A stretch of 64,000 nt of DNA from Vermiculatibacterium agrestimuris (GCF_943193085.1 NZ_CALPCU010000012.1:1-64000); one strand, 5' to 3'; shown: positions 1 through 10,718, counted from the stretch's first letter. Program-made: numbers and translations. The notes: generated from the sequence alone by a model not told the origin.

Positions 1-66
<66 letters not shown>

Positions 67-121
67 CCTCCTGCTTTTCTGTTGTTTGATTCAGCTGTAT
101 TTTTGGAAATGGAACCCTTTC

Positions 122-1153
122 TCAGCGCTGGCCCTTGTCGTAGGGGATGCCCTCCGCCTTGGGAACTCTGGATTTCTTCGAGGTGAAGGACAAGACCACC
201 AGAGTGATGATATAGGGCAGCATCCGGTAGAGGTGGGAGCTGATCCCCAAAGTGGCCAGCATGTAGACTCCATCGCCGTTGATGTCGATACTGGCATAGG
301 AGGCGGCGATACACTTGAAAAGGCCGAACAGGAGGGCCGCGCCGGCGATGTTGCCCGGCTTCCAGTTACCGAAGATCATGACGGCCAGGGCCAGGAAGCC
401 GAAGCCCGCCACATCGCCGGTGGAGGCGCAGTTGGCGGTAGTGAGGGCGTAGACAAAGCCGCCCATGCCCGCCAGGGCGCCGGAAATGGTGGTGCCGGCA
501 TAGCGCATCTTGTAGACGTTGATGCCCAGAGAATCGGCGGCCTGGGGATTCTCACCGCAGGAGCGCAGGCGCAGACCGAACCGGGTCTTATAGAGCAGGA
601 TGGACAGCACCACAAAGAGAATGATGCAGATGTAGGTGGCCAGATAGACCTGGTGGAGGAGGGTGTTGCCCAAAAAGCCCAGGTCGGCCTTCCGGTCGAA
701 GCCCAAAGTGGTCTTCTTGATCATGAACCAGCTGGCGGCGTCGCCCTCCGCCATCTGGAGGGTGTTCTGGTTGGCAATGATCCGGATCAGGAAGAGGACC
801 AGGGCGGGCGCCATCAGGTTCAGGGCGGTACCGCCGATGGTCTGATCGGCCCGCAGGTTCACCGAGGCGAAGCTGAGCAGCAGGGAGAAGACCGCGCCCA
901 GCAGGGCCGCCACAGCCATGGCCAAAAGCTCCATACCCTGGAGCGCCATCCAGTTTTTGGCGGCAAAGGCGGCCTGGAACATTTCCGTGCCCTGCATCAT
1001 ACGCACGAAGAGAACACCCACGAAAGCGCCGAAGATCATGATACCTTCCAGCGCCAGGTTGATGATACCGCTGCGCTCGGCAAAGACGCCGGCCAGGGCC
1101 ACGATCATCAGGGGAACAGCGTAGAGAAGGGTCTGTTGGATCAAGAATGTCAT
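122..1153 (-). CDS. Nucleoside/simple-sugar ABC importer permease (NupQ/YufQ-like)
   Basis: Inner-membrane permease, 343 residues, almost entirely hydrophobic with roughly eight to ten membrane spans. The N-terminal segment GIINLALEGIMIFGAFVG (about residues 29-46) is typical of the permeases that work with BMP-family lipoproteins (YufQ/NupQ branch). It should form a heterodimer with the permease encoded just upstream and be powered by the double ABC ATPase. Its start overlaps the stop of that upstream gene by four bases, so the two are translationally coupled. It is the last gene of the importer operon. Nucleosides are the likely substrate because of the family and the neighbouring deoC, but related systems carry other small molecules. 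Confidence 0.9.
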   Translation of the reverse strand: MTFLIQQTLLYAVPLMIVALAGVFAERSGIINLALEGIMIFGAFVGVLFVRMMQGTEMFQAAFAAKNWMALQGMELLAMAVAALLGAVFSLLLSFASVNLRADQTIGGTALNLMAPALVLFLIRIIANQNTLQMAEGDAASWFMIKKTTLGFDRKADLGFLGNTLLHQVYLATYICIILFVVLSILLYKTRFGLRLRSCGENPQAADSLGINVYKMRYAGTTISGALAGMGGFVYALTTANCASTGDVAGFGFLALAVMIFGNWKPGNIAGAALLFGLFKCIAASYASIDINGDGVYMLATLGISSHLYRMLPYIITLVVLSFTSKKSRVPKAEGIPYDKGQR

Positions 1154-2484
1154 GCCTGCTCCCCTCCTTTCTCCTCAGCGGCGTCCGGCTCCGGCGGCGG
1201 CGTTTCCGCCGCGGGCTCCGGTTCCGGTTCTGCCGGCGGGGCGGGCTCCGCTGCGGGGGCGGCGGCCGCCTCAGCGGCCTTGTGCTTTTTCCTGCTGGTA
1301 AGGAACATCTTGATGACCAGGGAGAAGGCGGAGAGATAGACGATGACCGAGATGATCACGTCGGTAATGTACTCATTGTAGGCCGTCAGATTGGTCAGCT
1401 GCAGGCCCACGATGTTCAGCATGGACATGAAGATACCGGTGAAGATAACGGCGATGGGGTTATTGGCCGCCAGCAGGGCCACCGGGATGCCGTTGAAGCC
1501 GGTGGCGGGCAGCGCCTGGTAGGTGGACCAGAAAAATTCCGTGTTGCCGGACAGATAATAGAGGGACGCGCCCGCGCCGGACAGGGCGCCGGCGATGGCC
1601 ATGCTCAGCACGATGTTCCGCTTGTCGTTGACGCCGGCGTACCGGGCGGCGTGGCGGTTGGCGCCGCAGGCCTTCAGCTCATAGCCCAGGGTAGTCTTGG
1701 TCATGAGGATGTAGACTAAGATGGCGATGAGGACGGCGATGAGGATACCGGCGTTGACCTGGGAGCCGGAGAAGAGCTTATCCAGGCCCAGCTTGGCGGT
1801 GGACACACCGTTGCCGTCCACATACGTCCAGGCCCCGTCCACCATGGTGCGGCCGTAGGCGGTCTTGTAGATGTAGCTGGTCTTGGTGTTCTCCACGGTG
1901 TTCTGGAACATCTTGTTGGCGTCGAAGAACCAGGTGACCAGGTTGGCGGCGATCCAGTTGGTCATGATACAGGCCAGCACCTCATTGATATTGAGGAAAG
2001 CCTTCACGATGCCGGGAATACAGCCCCAGAGCGCCCCGGCCAGGATGCCGCCCAGGAAGGCCAGCAGCCAGATCAGGGGGCTGGGCAGGGCCGTGCTGGG
2101 GATGCCCAGGGCAATGGCCAGGGTGGCCAGGGTGCCCATGAGGTACTGGCCCGGCGCGCCGATGTTGAACAGGCCGGTCTTAAAGGCCACCGACACCGAA
2201 AGTCCGGTGAGGATCAGGGGGGTGGCCCGGAAGAGCATATTGCCGATGCTCTGGGGATTAAAGCCCCAGGTGAGAACGCCGGATGCGTTGCGCCCGGTGC
2301 TGAAGATGCCGAAGAAGACCAGGCGGATGCCCTCCCAGGCGCTTCCAAGGCCCAGGTTGTCGCTGAACATGCCCACCACCAGGATGAGGATGCTGCCCAC
2401 CAGAAGGCCGATGACGATGGAGAGCAGGGAGGCCACTACGGACTGGGCTCCCTCCTTCTGCAAAAGCGTGCCCCGTTCTTTCAT
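1150..2484 (-). CDS. Nucleoside ABC importer permease (NupP/YufP-like) with acidic Pro-rich tail
   Basis: Second permease, 444 residues. The core, with the NIGAPGQYLMG segment near residue 130, matches the YufP/NupP branch. The family is usually nearer 350-370 residues. The excess is a C-terminal cytoplasmic tail of about 40 residues made almost only of Ala, Pro and Glu, following a Lys-rich stop-transfer stretch (TSRKKHKAAEA). The ATG at 2484 has a good GGAGGG ribosome site and overlaps the end of the ATPase gene by four bases. Middle gene of the importer operon. The tail's role is unknown; similar low-complexity linkers occur in other proteins of this genome, such as the BMP lipoprotein and DnaX. 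Confidence 0.9.
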   Translation of the reverse strand: MKERGTLLQKEGAQSVVASLLSIVIGLLVGSILILVVGMFSDNLGLGSAWEGIRLVFFGIFSTGRNASGVLTWGFNPQSIGNMLFRATPLILTGLSVSVAFKTGLFNIGAPGQYLMGTLATLAIALGIPSTALPSPLIWLLAFLGGILAGALWGCIPGIVKAFLNINEVLACIMTNWIAANLVTWFFDANKMFQNTVENTKTSYIYKTAYGRTMVDGAWTYVDGNGVSTAKLGLDKLFSGSQVNAGILIAVLIAILVYILMTKTTLGYELKACGANRHAARYAGVNDKRNIVLSMAIAGALSGAGASLYYLSGNTEFFWSTYQALPATGFNGIPVALLAANNPIAVIFTGIFMSMLNIVGLQLTNLTAYNEYITDVIISVIVYLSAFSLVIKMFLTSRKKHKAAEAAAAPAAEPAPPAEPEPEPAAETPPPEPDAAEEKGGEQA

Positions 2485-4040
2485 GCTCCCTCACCCTCCT
2501 TCTTGCTCATATCCATCCGCTTGGCGCCCGCCATATAGAGGCCCAGCTCCTGCACGGTGGTCTGCTTGGGATCCAGCTCGCCCACGATCTCTCCCTCATA
2601 CATCACCAGGATGCGGTCGGAAAGGCTCATGACCTCATCCAGCTCCAGGCTGATCAGGAGCACGGCCTTGCCCTTGTCCCGCTCGGAGACCAGCTGGCTG
2701 TGGATGTACTCAATGGCGCCCACGTCCAGGCCACGGGTGGGCTGGACGGCCACGATCAGGGGCTTTTCCCGATCCACTTCCCGGGCGATGATGGCCTTCT
2801 GCTGGTTGCCGCCGGACATGCTCCGGGCCCGGGTGATGGGCCCCTGGCCGGAACGGACATCGTACTGCTCAATGAGCTTCTCGGCGTACTCCCGCACCGC
2901 CTTCTGGTCGATAAAGCCCATGTGCTGGAACTGAGGCTCCCGGAAGCGCTGGAGCACCATGTTCTGCTCCAGGGTGAAGTCCAGCACCAGGCCGTGCTTG
3001 TGGCGATCCTCGGGAATGTGACTCATGTGCTCCCCCCGGCGGCGGATAGAGGCGTGGGAGATATCCTCGCCGCAGAGGGTGACGGTGCCGCCGGAGCTCT
3101 TCTCCAGGCCGGTCAGGCCATAGACCAGCTCGGTCTGGCCGTTGCCGTCGATGCCGGCGATGCAGAGGATCTCACCGGAGCGGGCCTGGAAGGAAACGTT
3201 GTTGACCGCGTTTTTCTTGTGGGCCTTGGAGGGGACGGTGAAGTCCTTCAGCTCCAGGATCGGCTCGCCGGGCTGGGCGGGGGTCTTGGTCACCTCCAGC
3301 TGCACCGGCCGGCCCACCATCATGTTGGACAGGGACTGCTTGTCGGTGTCCTTGGTGTCCACGGTGCCGATGTACTTGCCCTTGCGCAGAACGGTGACCC
3401 GGTCGGCCACCGCCATGATCTCGTTGAGCTTGTGGGAGATGAAGAGGATGCTCTTGCCCTCCTTGGCAAACTCCCGCATGGTGTCCATCAGCTCGTCGAT
3501 CTCCTGGGGGGTGAGGACGGCGGTGGGCTCGTCGAAGATGAGGATCTCATTATCCCGGTAGAGCATCTTCAGGATCTCCACCCGCTGCTGCATGCCCACG
3601 GTGATGTCCTCCACCTTGGCGTCCAAGTCCACCTTCAGGCCATAGCGCTCAGAGATGGCCTCCACCTTTTTTCGGGCCTCCTTCTTCTGAAGAAAGCCCG
3701 CCTTGGTGGTCTCCGCGCCCAGAATGATGTTGTCCAGGACGGTGAAGACGTCAATGAGCTTGAAGTGCTGGTGCACCATGCCGATGCCCAGGGCGGTGGC
3801 GTCGTTGGGGTCGTTGATCTTGACCTCCTGGCCGTTTTTCTTGATCACGCCCTTCTCCGGCTGGTAGAGCCCGAACAGGACGCTCATCAGAGTGGATTTG
3901 CCCGCGCCGTTCTCCCCCAGCAGAGCGTGGATCTCCCCCCGCCGAAGCTGGAGGGTGATATCATCGTTTGCGATGATACCGGGGAACTCTTTGGTGATGT
4001 GGAGCATCTCAATGATGTTCTCAGCTTCCATAGTCCTCAT
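2481..4040 (-). CDS. Nucleoside ABC importer ATP-binding protein (NupO/YufO-like), two ABC domains
   Basis: Cytoplasmic ATPase of 519 residues with two fused ABC domains. The first has Walker A GENGAGKST (about residues 42-50) and Walker B ILIFDEPTAVLTP. The second is degenerate (GIDGNGQTEL in place of Walker A) but keeps the signature SGGNQQK. Two unequal domains in one chain are characteristic of the sugar/nucleoside importer ATPases (RbsA, YufO). It energises the two permeases encoded downstream, with which it overlaps. An ATG nine bases further in (4031) is an alternative start. A promoter lies at 4098-4126, so the three genes can be transcribed apart from the lipoprotein gene. Confidence 0.92.
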   Translation of the reverse strand: MRTMEAENIIEMLHITKEFPGIIANDDITLQLRRGEIHALLGENGAGKSTLMSVLFGLYQPEKGVIKKNGQEVKINDPNDATALGIGMVHQHFKLIDVFTVLDNIILGAETTKAGFLQKKEARKKVEAISERYGLKVDLDAKVEDITVGMQQRVEILKMLYRDNEILIFDEPTAVLTPQEIDELMDTMREFAKEGKSILFISHKLNEIMAVADRVTVLRKGKYIGTVDTKDTDKQSLSNMMVGRPVQLEVTKTPAQPGEPILELKDFTVPSKAHKKNAVNNVSFQARSGEILCIAGIDGNGQTELVYGLTGLEKSSGGTVTLCGEDISHASIRRRGEHMSHIPEDRHKHGLVLDFTLEQNMVLQRFREPQFQHMGFIDQKAVREYAEKLIEQYDVRSGQGPITRARSMSGGNQQKAIIAREVDREKPLIVAVQPTRGLDVGAIEYIHSQLVSERDKGKAVLLISLELDEVMSLSDRILVMYEGEIVGELDPKQTTVQELGLYMAGAKRMDMSKKEGEGA

Positions 4041-4097
4041 CCCGCTTCCTGTCTAAAATATAAAAATCAGGCCGATATTTGTGCTTATACTTTAAAC

Positions 4098-4126
4098 ATT
4101 ATAACGTAGAGACAGAAAAAAGACAA
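4098..4126 (-). promoter_or_regulatory. Sigma-A promoter for the ABC importer genes
   Basis: On the minus strand a TTGTCT -35 box (4121-4126) and a perfect TATAAT -10 box (4098-4103) are separated by 17 bases, about 60 bases upstream of the ATPase start. Confidence 0.7.
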
Positions 4127-4160
4127 GCATTTCTCCCAAAAATGGCAGGAATACTACAGT

Positions 4161-4199
4161 AAAAAAACGGGAGGGACGCTTTCTGCGTCCCTCCCGTTT
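4161..4199 (-). terminator. Rho-independent terminator after the BMP lipoprotein gene
   Basis: A perfect 15-bp stem (4165-4179 with 4185-4199) and 5-base loop, followed on the minus strand by a run of T. It separates the abundant lipoprotein message from the downstream ABC genes, which have their own promoter. Confidence 0.9.
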
Positions 4200-4218
4200 C
4201 AGAAACAGAAGGATCCAA

Positions 4219-5421
4219 TTACAGGATGTTCAGCTTCAGGTTGGACCAATCCTGCTCCAGGCCGGTCTCGTAATCGGCGTCGATGGTCAGCTTGCCGGAA
4301 ACGATGTCAGCGAACATAGCCTCGTAGTCGGACACGGAGAAATTCTCCATGCTCCAGGTGGCGGTGGGCAGGCCCACGGCGTCGTCCTTAGCGCCCAGAG
4401 AGGTGCCCTGGCCGCCGATCTCGGCGAAGGTGCCGTCATAGACCTTGGCCACAGCCCACTGCACGGCGCTGGACAGACCCTTCATAGCGGAGGTCACCAC
4501 AGCGTCGGACTCGAAGGACTGATCCACGTCCACACCCACGACGAAGCCGTCGTTGGCGGAGGCGGCGGCAGCGATGGACTGGAACATGGAACCGCCGCAG
4601 GCGAAGATGACCTCAGTGCCAGTGGTGTACCAGCCGTTGGCCATGGTCTGCAGCTCGGGGGAGGCGGAGAAGGAGGCGCCGTACTCCCAGGAGTAGTTGA
4701 TCTCAACGTTGACGCCCATCTCAGCGGCAGCGGCGTTGGCGCCCTGAACGAAGCCATAGCCGAAGCGGCAGCAAGCGGGGTTGGTGCCGCCACCGCCACC
4801 GGTGAAGCCCAGCTTCTCAAAGCCTTCCTTCACCACAGCGTAACCGGCCAGGTAGCCGCTCTGCTCCTCCTGGAAGGAGATGCCGGCCACGTTGTCCAGG
4901 CCGATGGGGTAACCGTCGATGAACACGAAGGGCACGTCGGAGAACTCTGTGGCGGCGCGGGTCAGAGCGGCCTCCTGCATGAAGCCGGCGCACACCACCA
5001 CCTTGGCGCCGCCGTCCACGGCGGCCTTCATGGCGTCGTAGCGGTCGTCGTCAGTGGCCTGGTCGCCGTTGGCGGGCTGATAGTACTTGTAGCTCAGGCC
5101 GTTGGCGTCGGCGTACAGCTTCACGCCGTCATAAGTACCCTGGTTGAAGGACTTGTCCTTCAGCTGGCCCACGTCGGTGATGAAGGCCACCTCGTACTTG
5201 CCGTCAGCAGAGGTCATGTTGTCGGGGATGTCGTCGGCGCTCTTCTCGGCGGGCTCGGCGGCCTGGCTCTCGGCAGGCTCGGCGGCCTGGGACTGAGCGG
5301 GCTCGGCGGCCTTGCTCTCCTCAGGGGCGGGCGTGGTGGCCGCGCCGCCGCCGCAGGCGGCCAGGCTGAGCATCATGGAACCGGACAGGAGCAGCGCAAG
5401 GAGCTTACTGGTCTTGTTCAT
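4219..5421 (-). CDS. BMP-family (PnrA/NupN-like) nucleoside-binding lipoprotein
   Basis: Extracytoplasmic substrate-binding lipoprotein, 400 residues, that should deliver a nucleoside to the permeases encoded downstream. It has a signal peptide with the lipobox LAAC (lipidated Cys about residue 23). An unusual linker of repeated AAEPA(E/Q)SQ units (about residues 34-62) spaces the domain off the membrane. The BMP/PnrA domain follows, starting at YEVAFITDVGQLKDKSFNQ. I chose the ATG at 5421 because AAGGAAGG lies about ten bases upstream; the longer frame starting at 5442 would put its own start on top of this site. It has its own promoter (5482-5510) and terminator, usual for a binding protein needed in excess. 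Confidence 0.93.
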   Translation of the reverse strand: MNKTSKLLALLLSGSMMLSLAACGGGAATTPAPEESKAAEPAQSQAAEPAESQAAEPAEKSADDIPDNMTSADGKYEVAFITDVGQLKDKSFNQGTYDGVKLYADANGLSYKYYQPANGDQATDDDRYDAMKAAVDGGAKVVVCAGFMQEAALTRAATEFSDVPFVFIDGYPIGLDNVAGISFQEEQSGYLAGYAVVKEGFEKLGFTGGGGGTNPACCRFGYGFVQGANAAAAEMGVNVEINYSWEYGASFSASPELQTMANGWYTTGTEVIFACGGSMFQSIAAAASANDGFVVGVDVDQSFESDAVVTSAMKGLSSAVQWAVAKVYDGTFAEIGGQGTSLGAKDDAVGLPTATWSMENFSVSDYEAMFADIVSGKLTIDADYETGLEQDWSNLKLNIL

Positions 5422-5481
5422 TTCAGTATACCTTCCTTTCATTTTTACCCAGAATTGTTTCCCTCTGGTTTTTGCAAACCT

Positions 5482-5510
5482 ATTATAGCGGTTTCCGGCG
5501 AAAAAAGCAA
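5482..5510 (-). promoter_or_regulatory. Sigma-A promoter for the BMP lipoprotein gene
   Basis: Minus-strand TTGCTT (5505-5510), 17-base spacer, TATAAT (5482-5487), about 60 bases upstream of the ATG. Confidence 0.7.
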
Positions 5511-5559
5511 TCCATTCTTTACAAAAGTGTTACAGAATTTTTTGTGAAAAAGAAACAAT

Positions 5560-5591
5560 AAAAAGGAGAGGGCGCAGGCGCGTCCTCTCCC
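5560..5591 (-). terminator. Terminator after deoC
   Basis: GC-rich hairpin (ggagagggcgc paired with gcgtcctctcc, one G-T pair, tetraloop) followed by a T-rich stretch on the minus strand, just past the deoC stop. Confidence 0.8.
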
Positions 5592-5607
5592 TCCCTTTTC
5601 GATCGTT

Positions 5608-6273
5608 TTAATAGCCCTCGCCCTGCTGCCCCTTCGCCAGCTTCACGATGCGGCTGGTGCCCAGCCGGTCAGCGCCCAGGGTGATGAAGTCCTCCGCGTC
5701 CTGGAGGGAGGAAATCCCCCCCGCCGCCTTGATCTTCACGTTTGGCCCCACATGGGCCTTGAACAGCTTCACATCCTCCCGGGTGGCCCCGGCGGTGGAG
5801 AAGCCGGTGGAGGTCTTGATATAGTCCGCCCCGGATTCGGTGACGATCTCGCACATTTTGATCTTCTCTTCCTCGGTGAGCAGGCAGGTCTCCACAATGA
5901 CCTTCAAAATGCGGCCGGAGCAGCTCTGCTTCACCGCCTTGATCTCCTCCAGGAGACGATCCCAGCGCCGGCTCTTCACCCAGCCGATGTTGATGACCAT
6001 GTCGATCTCATCCGCCCCGTGGCGGATGGCGTTCTCGGTCTCGAAGACCTTCACGGCGGTGGTGGAGTAGCCGTTGGGAAAGCCGATGACGGTGCACACC
6101 TTCAGCTTGCCCGCCAGGTACTCGTCAGCCCGCTTCACAAAGGCGGGAGGGATGCAAACGCTGGCGCAGCCATATGCCACGCCGTCATCGCAGATCTCCT
6201 TGATCTGCTCCCAGGTGCACTCCTGCTTGAGCAGCGTGTGGTCACAGCGGCTCAGGATCTCGCGAAGCTCCAT
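5608..6273 (-). CDS. deoC: Deoxyribose-phosphate aldolase
   Basis: Cleaves 2-deoxyribose 5-phosphate to acetaldehyde and glyceraldehyde 3-phosphate in deoxynucleoside breakdown. The 221 residues match the family's usual length. The Schiff-base lysine lies in YIKTSTGFSTAGAT (about residues 150-163), and the second lysine motif VKIKAAGGI follows. It lies directly upstream of the nucleoside importer but has its own terminator, so the functional link (uptake, then sugar salvage) is contextual rather than one operon. The ATG at 6273 follows a GAAAGGAAGAG ribosome site. Confidence 0.96.
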   Translation of the reverse strand: MELREILSRCDHTLLKQECTWEQIKEICDDGVAYGCASVCIPPAFVKRADEYLAGKLKVCTVIGFPNGYSTTAVKVFETENAIRHGADEIDMVINIGWVKSRRWDRLLEEIKAVKQSCSGRILKVIVETCLLTEEEKIKMCEIVTESGADYIKTSTGFSTAGATREDVKLFKAHVGPNVKIKAAGGISSLQDAEDFITLGADRLGTSRIVKLAKGQQGEGY

Positions 6274-6338
6274 ACTCTCTCTTCCTTTCTCGTAGGTGGT
6301 CGTTCTTATTCTATGCCTTTTGGGGGCAGCGGGTCATT

Positions 6339-7451
6339 TCAAAGCTCTACCAGCTCATATTCCCGGGTGCCCAGACCCAGCTTCTCGGCGTGGACGAGCC
6401 CCGCCTCCCAGTCGGTGTCCGGATGAGCCATGCGGAACACATCGTGGGTGTGGCCGGCCCCCTTCCCGGTATCCGCCGCGCTGCCGGGGATCACCGGCTG
6501 GCGGTTGGCCGCGTCCACACAGGCCTGATCCATGGCCACAGGGTCAAAGGAGGCGAACATGCCCACATCGGGAATGATGGGAATGTCGTTGCAGCTGTCG
6601 CAGTCGCACTCCGGGGACACGTCCACCAGCATATTGATGTGGAAGGAGGGCTTCCCCGCCAAAACGGCCTTAGTATACTCCGCGATCTTCTTGTTCATTA
6701 CAGGCTTGGCCTCGTCCCACTTGGTCATGATGGCCCCCTTGGGGCAGTAGGCAATGCAGTAGCCGCAGCCCACGCAGTGCGCCTCGTCGATGACGGCCTT
6801 CCTATCCACCACATGAACGCCGTCGTTGGCGCAGTTTTTCACGCACATGCCGCAGCCGATGCACAGCTCCCGGTCGATCCTGGGCGTGCCGCTGCTGTGC
6901 ATCTCCATCTTGCCCGCCTTGGAGCCGCAGCCCATGCCGATGTTCTTCAGCGCCCCGCCGAAGCCGGCGTTGATATGGCCCTTAAAATGGCTCAGGGAGA
7001 TGATGATATCCGCCTCGGCAATGGCGGCGCCGATCTTGGCCTCCTTGACATACTCGCCGCCCTCTACGGGGATGGAGCGCTCGTCAGTGCCCCGCAGTCC
7101 GTCGCCGATAATGGTGTGCACACCGGTGGCCAGCGGGTTATAGCCGTTCATGTAGGCCGCGTCCAGATGGCCCAGGGCGTTGTTGCGGTAGCCCACATAC
7201 AGGGTGTTGCAGTCACACAGGAAGGGCTTGCCGCCCCTGGCCTTGATGTGGTCGCACAGCACTCTGGCGTACTGCTGGCGGAGGAAGGCCATGTTGCCCA
7301 CCTCGCCGAAGTGTACCTTTACCGCCACAAACTTGTCTTTGAAGTCGATCTGGTCGATGCCCGCCTTGACGATGAGGCGCTCAAACTTCTCCAGCAGGCT
7401 GTCGCCCATGGCCACATGCATATCGGTAAAATAAACCTTTGACCCTGCCAT
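6339..7451 (-). CDS. DUF362 protein with two 4Fe-4S ferredoxin clusters
   Basis: Cytoplasmic iron-sulphur protein, 370 residues. An N-terminal DUF362 domain (with SHFKGHINAGFGGALKNIGMG at about residues 153-173) precedes two ferredoxin motifs CIGCGMCVKNC (about 197-207) and CVGCGYCIAYC (about 226-236). The C-terminal part has a further Cys cluster (ECDCDSC). Such proteins are common in anaerobes and their physiological role is not established; electron transfer is a reasonable inference. It stands between deoC and the yoaK-like gene with short gaps on the same strand and a good AAGGAAAA ribosome site. Confidence 0.9.
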   Translation of the reverse strand: MAGSKVYFTDMHVAMGDSLLEKFERLIVKAGIDQIDFKDKFVAVKVHFGEVGNMAFLRQQYARVLCDHIKARGGKPFLCDCNTLYVGYRNNALGHLDAAYMNGYNPLATGVHTIIGDGLRGTDERSIPVEGGEYVKEAKIGAAIAEADIIISLSHFKGHINAGFGGALKNIGMGCGSKAGKMEMHSSGTPRIDRELCIGCGMCVKNCANDGVHVVDRKAVIDEAHCVGCGYCIAYCPKGAIMTKWDEAKPVMNKKIAEYTKAVLAGKPSFHINMLVDVSPECDCDSCNDIPIIPDVGMFASFDPVAMDQACVDAANRQPVIPGSAADTGKGAGHTHDVFRMAHPDTDWEAGLVHAEKLGLGTREYELVEL

Positions 7452-7498
7452 AATAGTTTTTCCTTTCTATATGTTGATATTCCAAGCAGCCTGGCCGC

Positions 7499-8197
7499 TC
7501 AGCGCGGGCCGCCGTCTCCTTTTCCCCGGCCGGCCTTGACCGTCAGAAGGACAAAACTCACCAGCAAAAGTCCGCTGCAGACCAGGCAGGCCCTCAGTCC
7601 CAGCACCTCATAGGCGGGCACACCCGACGCGGCCCCAACGATGAAGACGGCGATCACGCCGTAATAGTCCACGGCGTTCCGCCCCGCCTTCCTGTCCCTT
7701 CTCTGCCAGCAGTGGAACAGCTGCTCGGTGCCGCTTCGCAGGTCTCCGGTACACATGGTGGAGGCATAGGGATTCCCCTCCACCCGGCGGAAGCTCTCGA
7801 TCTGCATGGCGCTGGTGAATGCCACCATGCAGTTGGCCAGCATATCCAGCTCCTTGGGCAGAAACGCCACTAAGGTCACCGCGGCGATCTCCATACCCAG
7901 GGTGGTCTGCCGCCAGCGCAGTCCACCCCGGCTCTCCAGCGCGGCCCGAATGGCCTCCGCGCCCCAGATCCCCAGGGCAAAGGACAGCACGGACACCAGG
8001 TAGGCCCCCGCCCGGGCATACTCCCCCTGGAGCAGACGGATCCCCAGAAGCACCATATTGCCGGTCTCCGCGTTGGCAAACACGCCGCCCCGGGCCAAAT
8101 ATGTATAGCCGTCCAGAAATCCTCCCGCCAGCGCCAGGAGCAGGCACAGAGAAAGGGCCTCCTCCGGCAGGCGCCGCTCTATCTGCTCAGAAGCCAA
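7499..8197 (-). CDS. YoaK-family (DUF1275) membrane protein
   Basis: Membrane protein of 232 residues with about six hydrophobic spans. The opening GGFLDGYTYLARGGVFANAETGNMVLLG (about residues 25-52, quoted here in part as its Ala/Gly-rich signature GGFLDGYTYLARGG) is typical of the DUF1275/YoaK family, whose function is unknown. The only in-frame start that keeps the family's N-terminus is a TTG at 8195-8197, which lies inside the last codons of the YbaB gene (11-base overlap), so expression depends on coupling to it. It is the last gene of the dnaX-ybaB group. Confidence 0.85.
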   Translation of the reverse strand: MASEQIERRLPEEALSLCLLLALAGGFLDGYTYLARGGVFANAETGNMVLLGIRLLQGEYARAGAYLVSVLSFALGIWGAEAIRAALESRGGLRWRQTTLGMEIAAVTLVAFLPKELDMLANCMVAFTSAMQIESFRRVEGNPYASTMCTGDLRSGTEQLFHCWQRRDRKAGRNAVDYYGVIAVFIVGAASGVPAYEVLGLRACLVCSGLLLVSFVLLTVKAGRGKGDGGPR

Positions 8198-8534
8198 GGC
8201 CCAACCCGCCGGTGATGTTCTTCATAGAGCTTGCGGCGTCGCTGTCCGCGGCCCGCAGAGCCTCGTTGACCGCGGCCACCACCATGTCCTGGAGCATCTC
8301 CACATCCTCGGGATCCACAGCCTCGGGGTCGATGGTCACCGAGACCACCTCCCGCTGTCCGTTGACCTGGGCGCTGACTACGCCGCCGCCGGCTGCGGCG
8401 GTGTATACCTTGGCGGCAAGCTCCTCCTGCATCTTGGCCATGTCGGCCTGCATCTTCTGGACTTGCTTCATCATATTCATGTTCATTCCGCCGCCGCCCA
8501 TACCAAAGCCGCCGCGGTTATATCCCTTTGCCAT
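8187..8534 (-). CDS. ybaB: YbaB/EbfC family nucleoid-associated protein
   Basis: Small DNA-binding protein of 115 residues that binds duplex DNA as a dimer, and is almost always encoded next to dnaX as here. An N-terminal Gly/Met-rich segment is followed by a helical stretch (MMKQVQKMQADMAKMQEEL) and the conserved core with VDPEDVEMLQDMV. I placed the start at 8534 (MAKGYNRGG) because TAAGGAGAG lies eight bases upstream; the frame is open for 12 more codons. It follows dnaX by 13 bases. Confidence 0.93.
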   Translation of the reverse strand: MAKGYNRGGFGMGGGGMNMNMMKQVQKMQADMAKMQEELAAKVYTAAAGGGVVSAQVNGQREVVSVTIDPEAVDPEDVEMLQDMVVAAVNEALRAADSDAASSMKNITGGLGLGF

Positions 8535-8547
8535 AGCCGATCTCTCC

Positions 8548-10296
<1,749 letters not shown>

Positions 10297-10317
10297 AGGC
10301 TCTCACCTCCCAAAGAG

Positions 10318-10350
10318 GAATAAAGGGAAGAAGGTCAGCTCCTTCTTCCC
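10318..10350 (-). terminator. Terminator of the SRP RNA gene
   Basis: Perfect 10-bp stem (10325-10334 with 10341-10350), 6-base loop, then TTTATT on the minus strand. It lies between the RNA and the dnaX start, so dnaX depends on read-through or on a promoter I cannot identify. Confidence 0.8.
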
Positions 10351-10351
10351 T

Positions 10352-10683
10352 GTTTTCGGCCTGCGGCAAGACCGCGCACCGGCCTTTGAAAGTCGCGCTA
10401 TGTCCGTTACCCCGGCAGCCGGCTCAGGAGCGGCGCCCCCGCGGCACACGCCCAGATCCGCTTAGTGCTGCTCGGTTCCCCGCCTGACACGGTTCACGGG
10501 TAGGCGTTGCGCGGGACCGATCCTTCATCGCTGCTTACCAGGGTCAGACGACACAGCGCGCTTCCGGGGGCCGGGATTCACCCCTGCTGTAGCGGATTGC
10601 AGGTACAGGGCACCGCTATCTCCCCAGTTAGCGCGGCCTTGCCCCGGGCCGAAGGAAGCCGGATCCACGGGCAGGCTGATACA
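10352..10683 (-). ncRNA. ffs: Signal recognition particle RNA (long Gram-positive type)
   Basis: About 330 bases in the place where Firmicutes carry the scRNA gene, upstream of dnaX. Reading the minus strand, the Alu-domain stretch TGCCCTGTACCTGCAATCC lies near 10600-10620. The domain IV hairpin lies near 10471-10500 with the invariant asymmetric loop GTCAGG...AGCAGC closing on a CGG-GGAA-CCG hairpin. The usual UCC/GGA pairs are replaced by CGG/CCG while the GGAA tetraloop is kept. The 5' end is set by the promoter at 10690-10718, the 3' end by the terminator. It pairs with Ffh to target membrane and secreted proteins. Confidence 0.9.
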
Positions 10684-10689
10684 TACGGT

Positions 10690-10718
10690 ATCATACAACA
10701 TTTTGGGGGGATTATCAA
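10690..10718 (-). promoter_or_regulatory. Sigma-A promoter of the SRP RNA
   Basis: Minus strand TTGATA (10713-10718), exactly 17 bases, TATGAT (10690-10695). Transcription should start near 10683. Confidence 0.8.
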
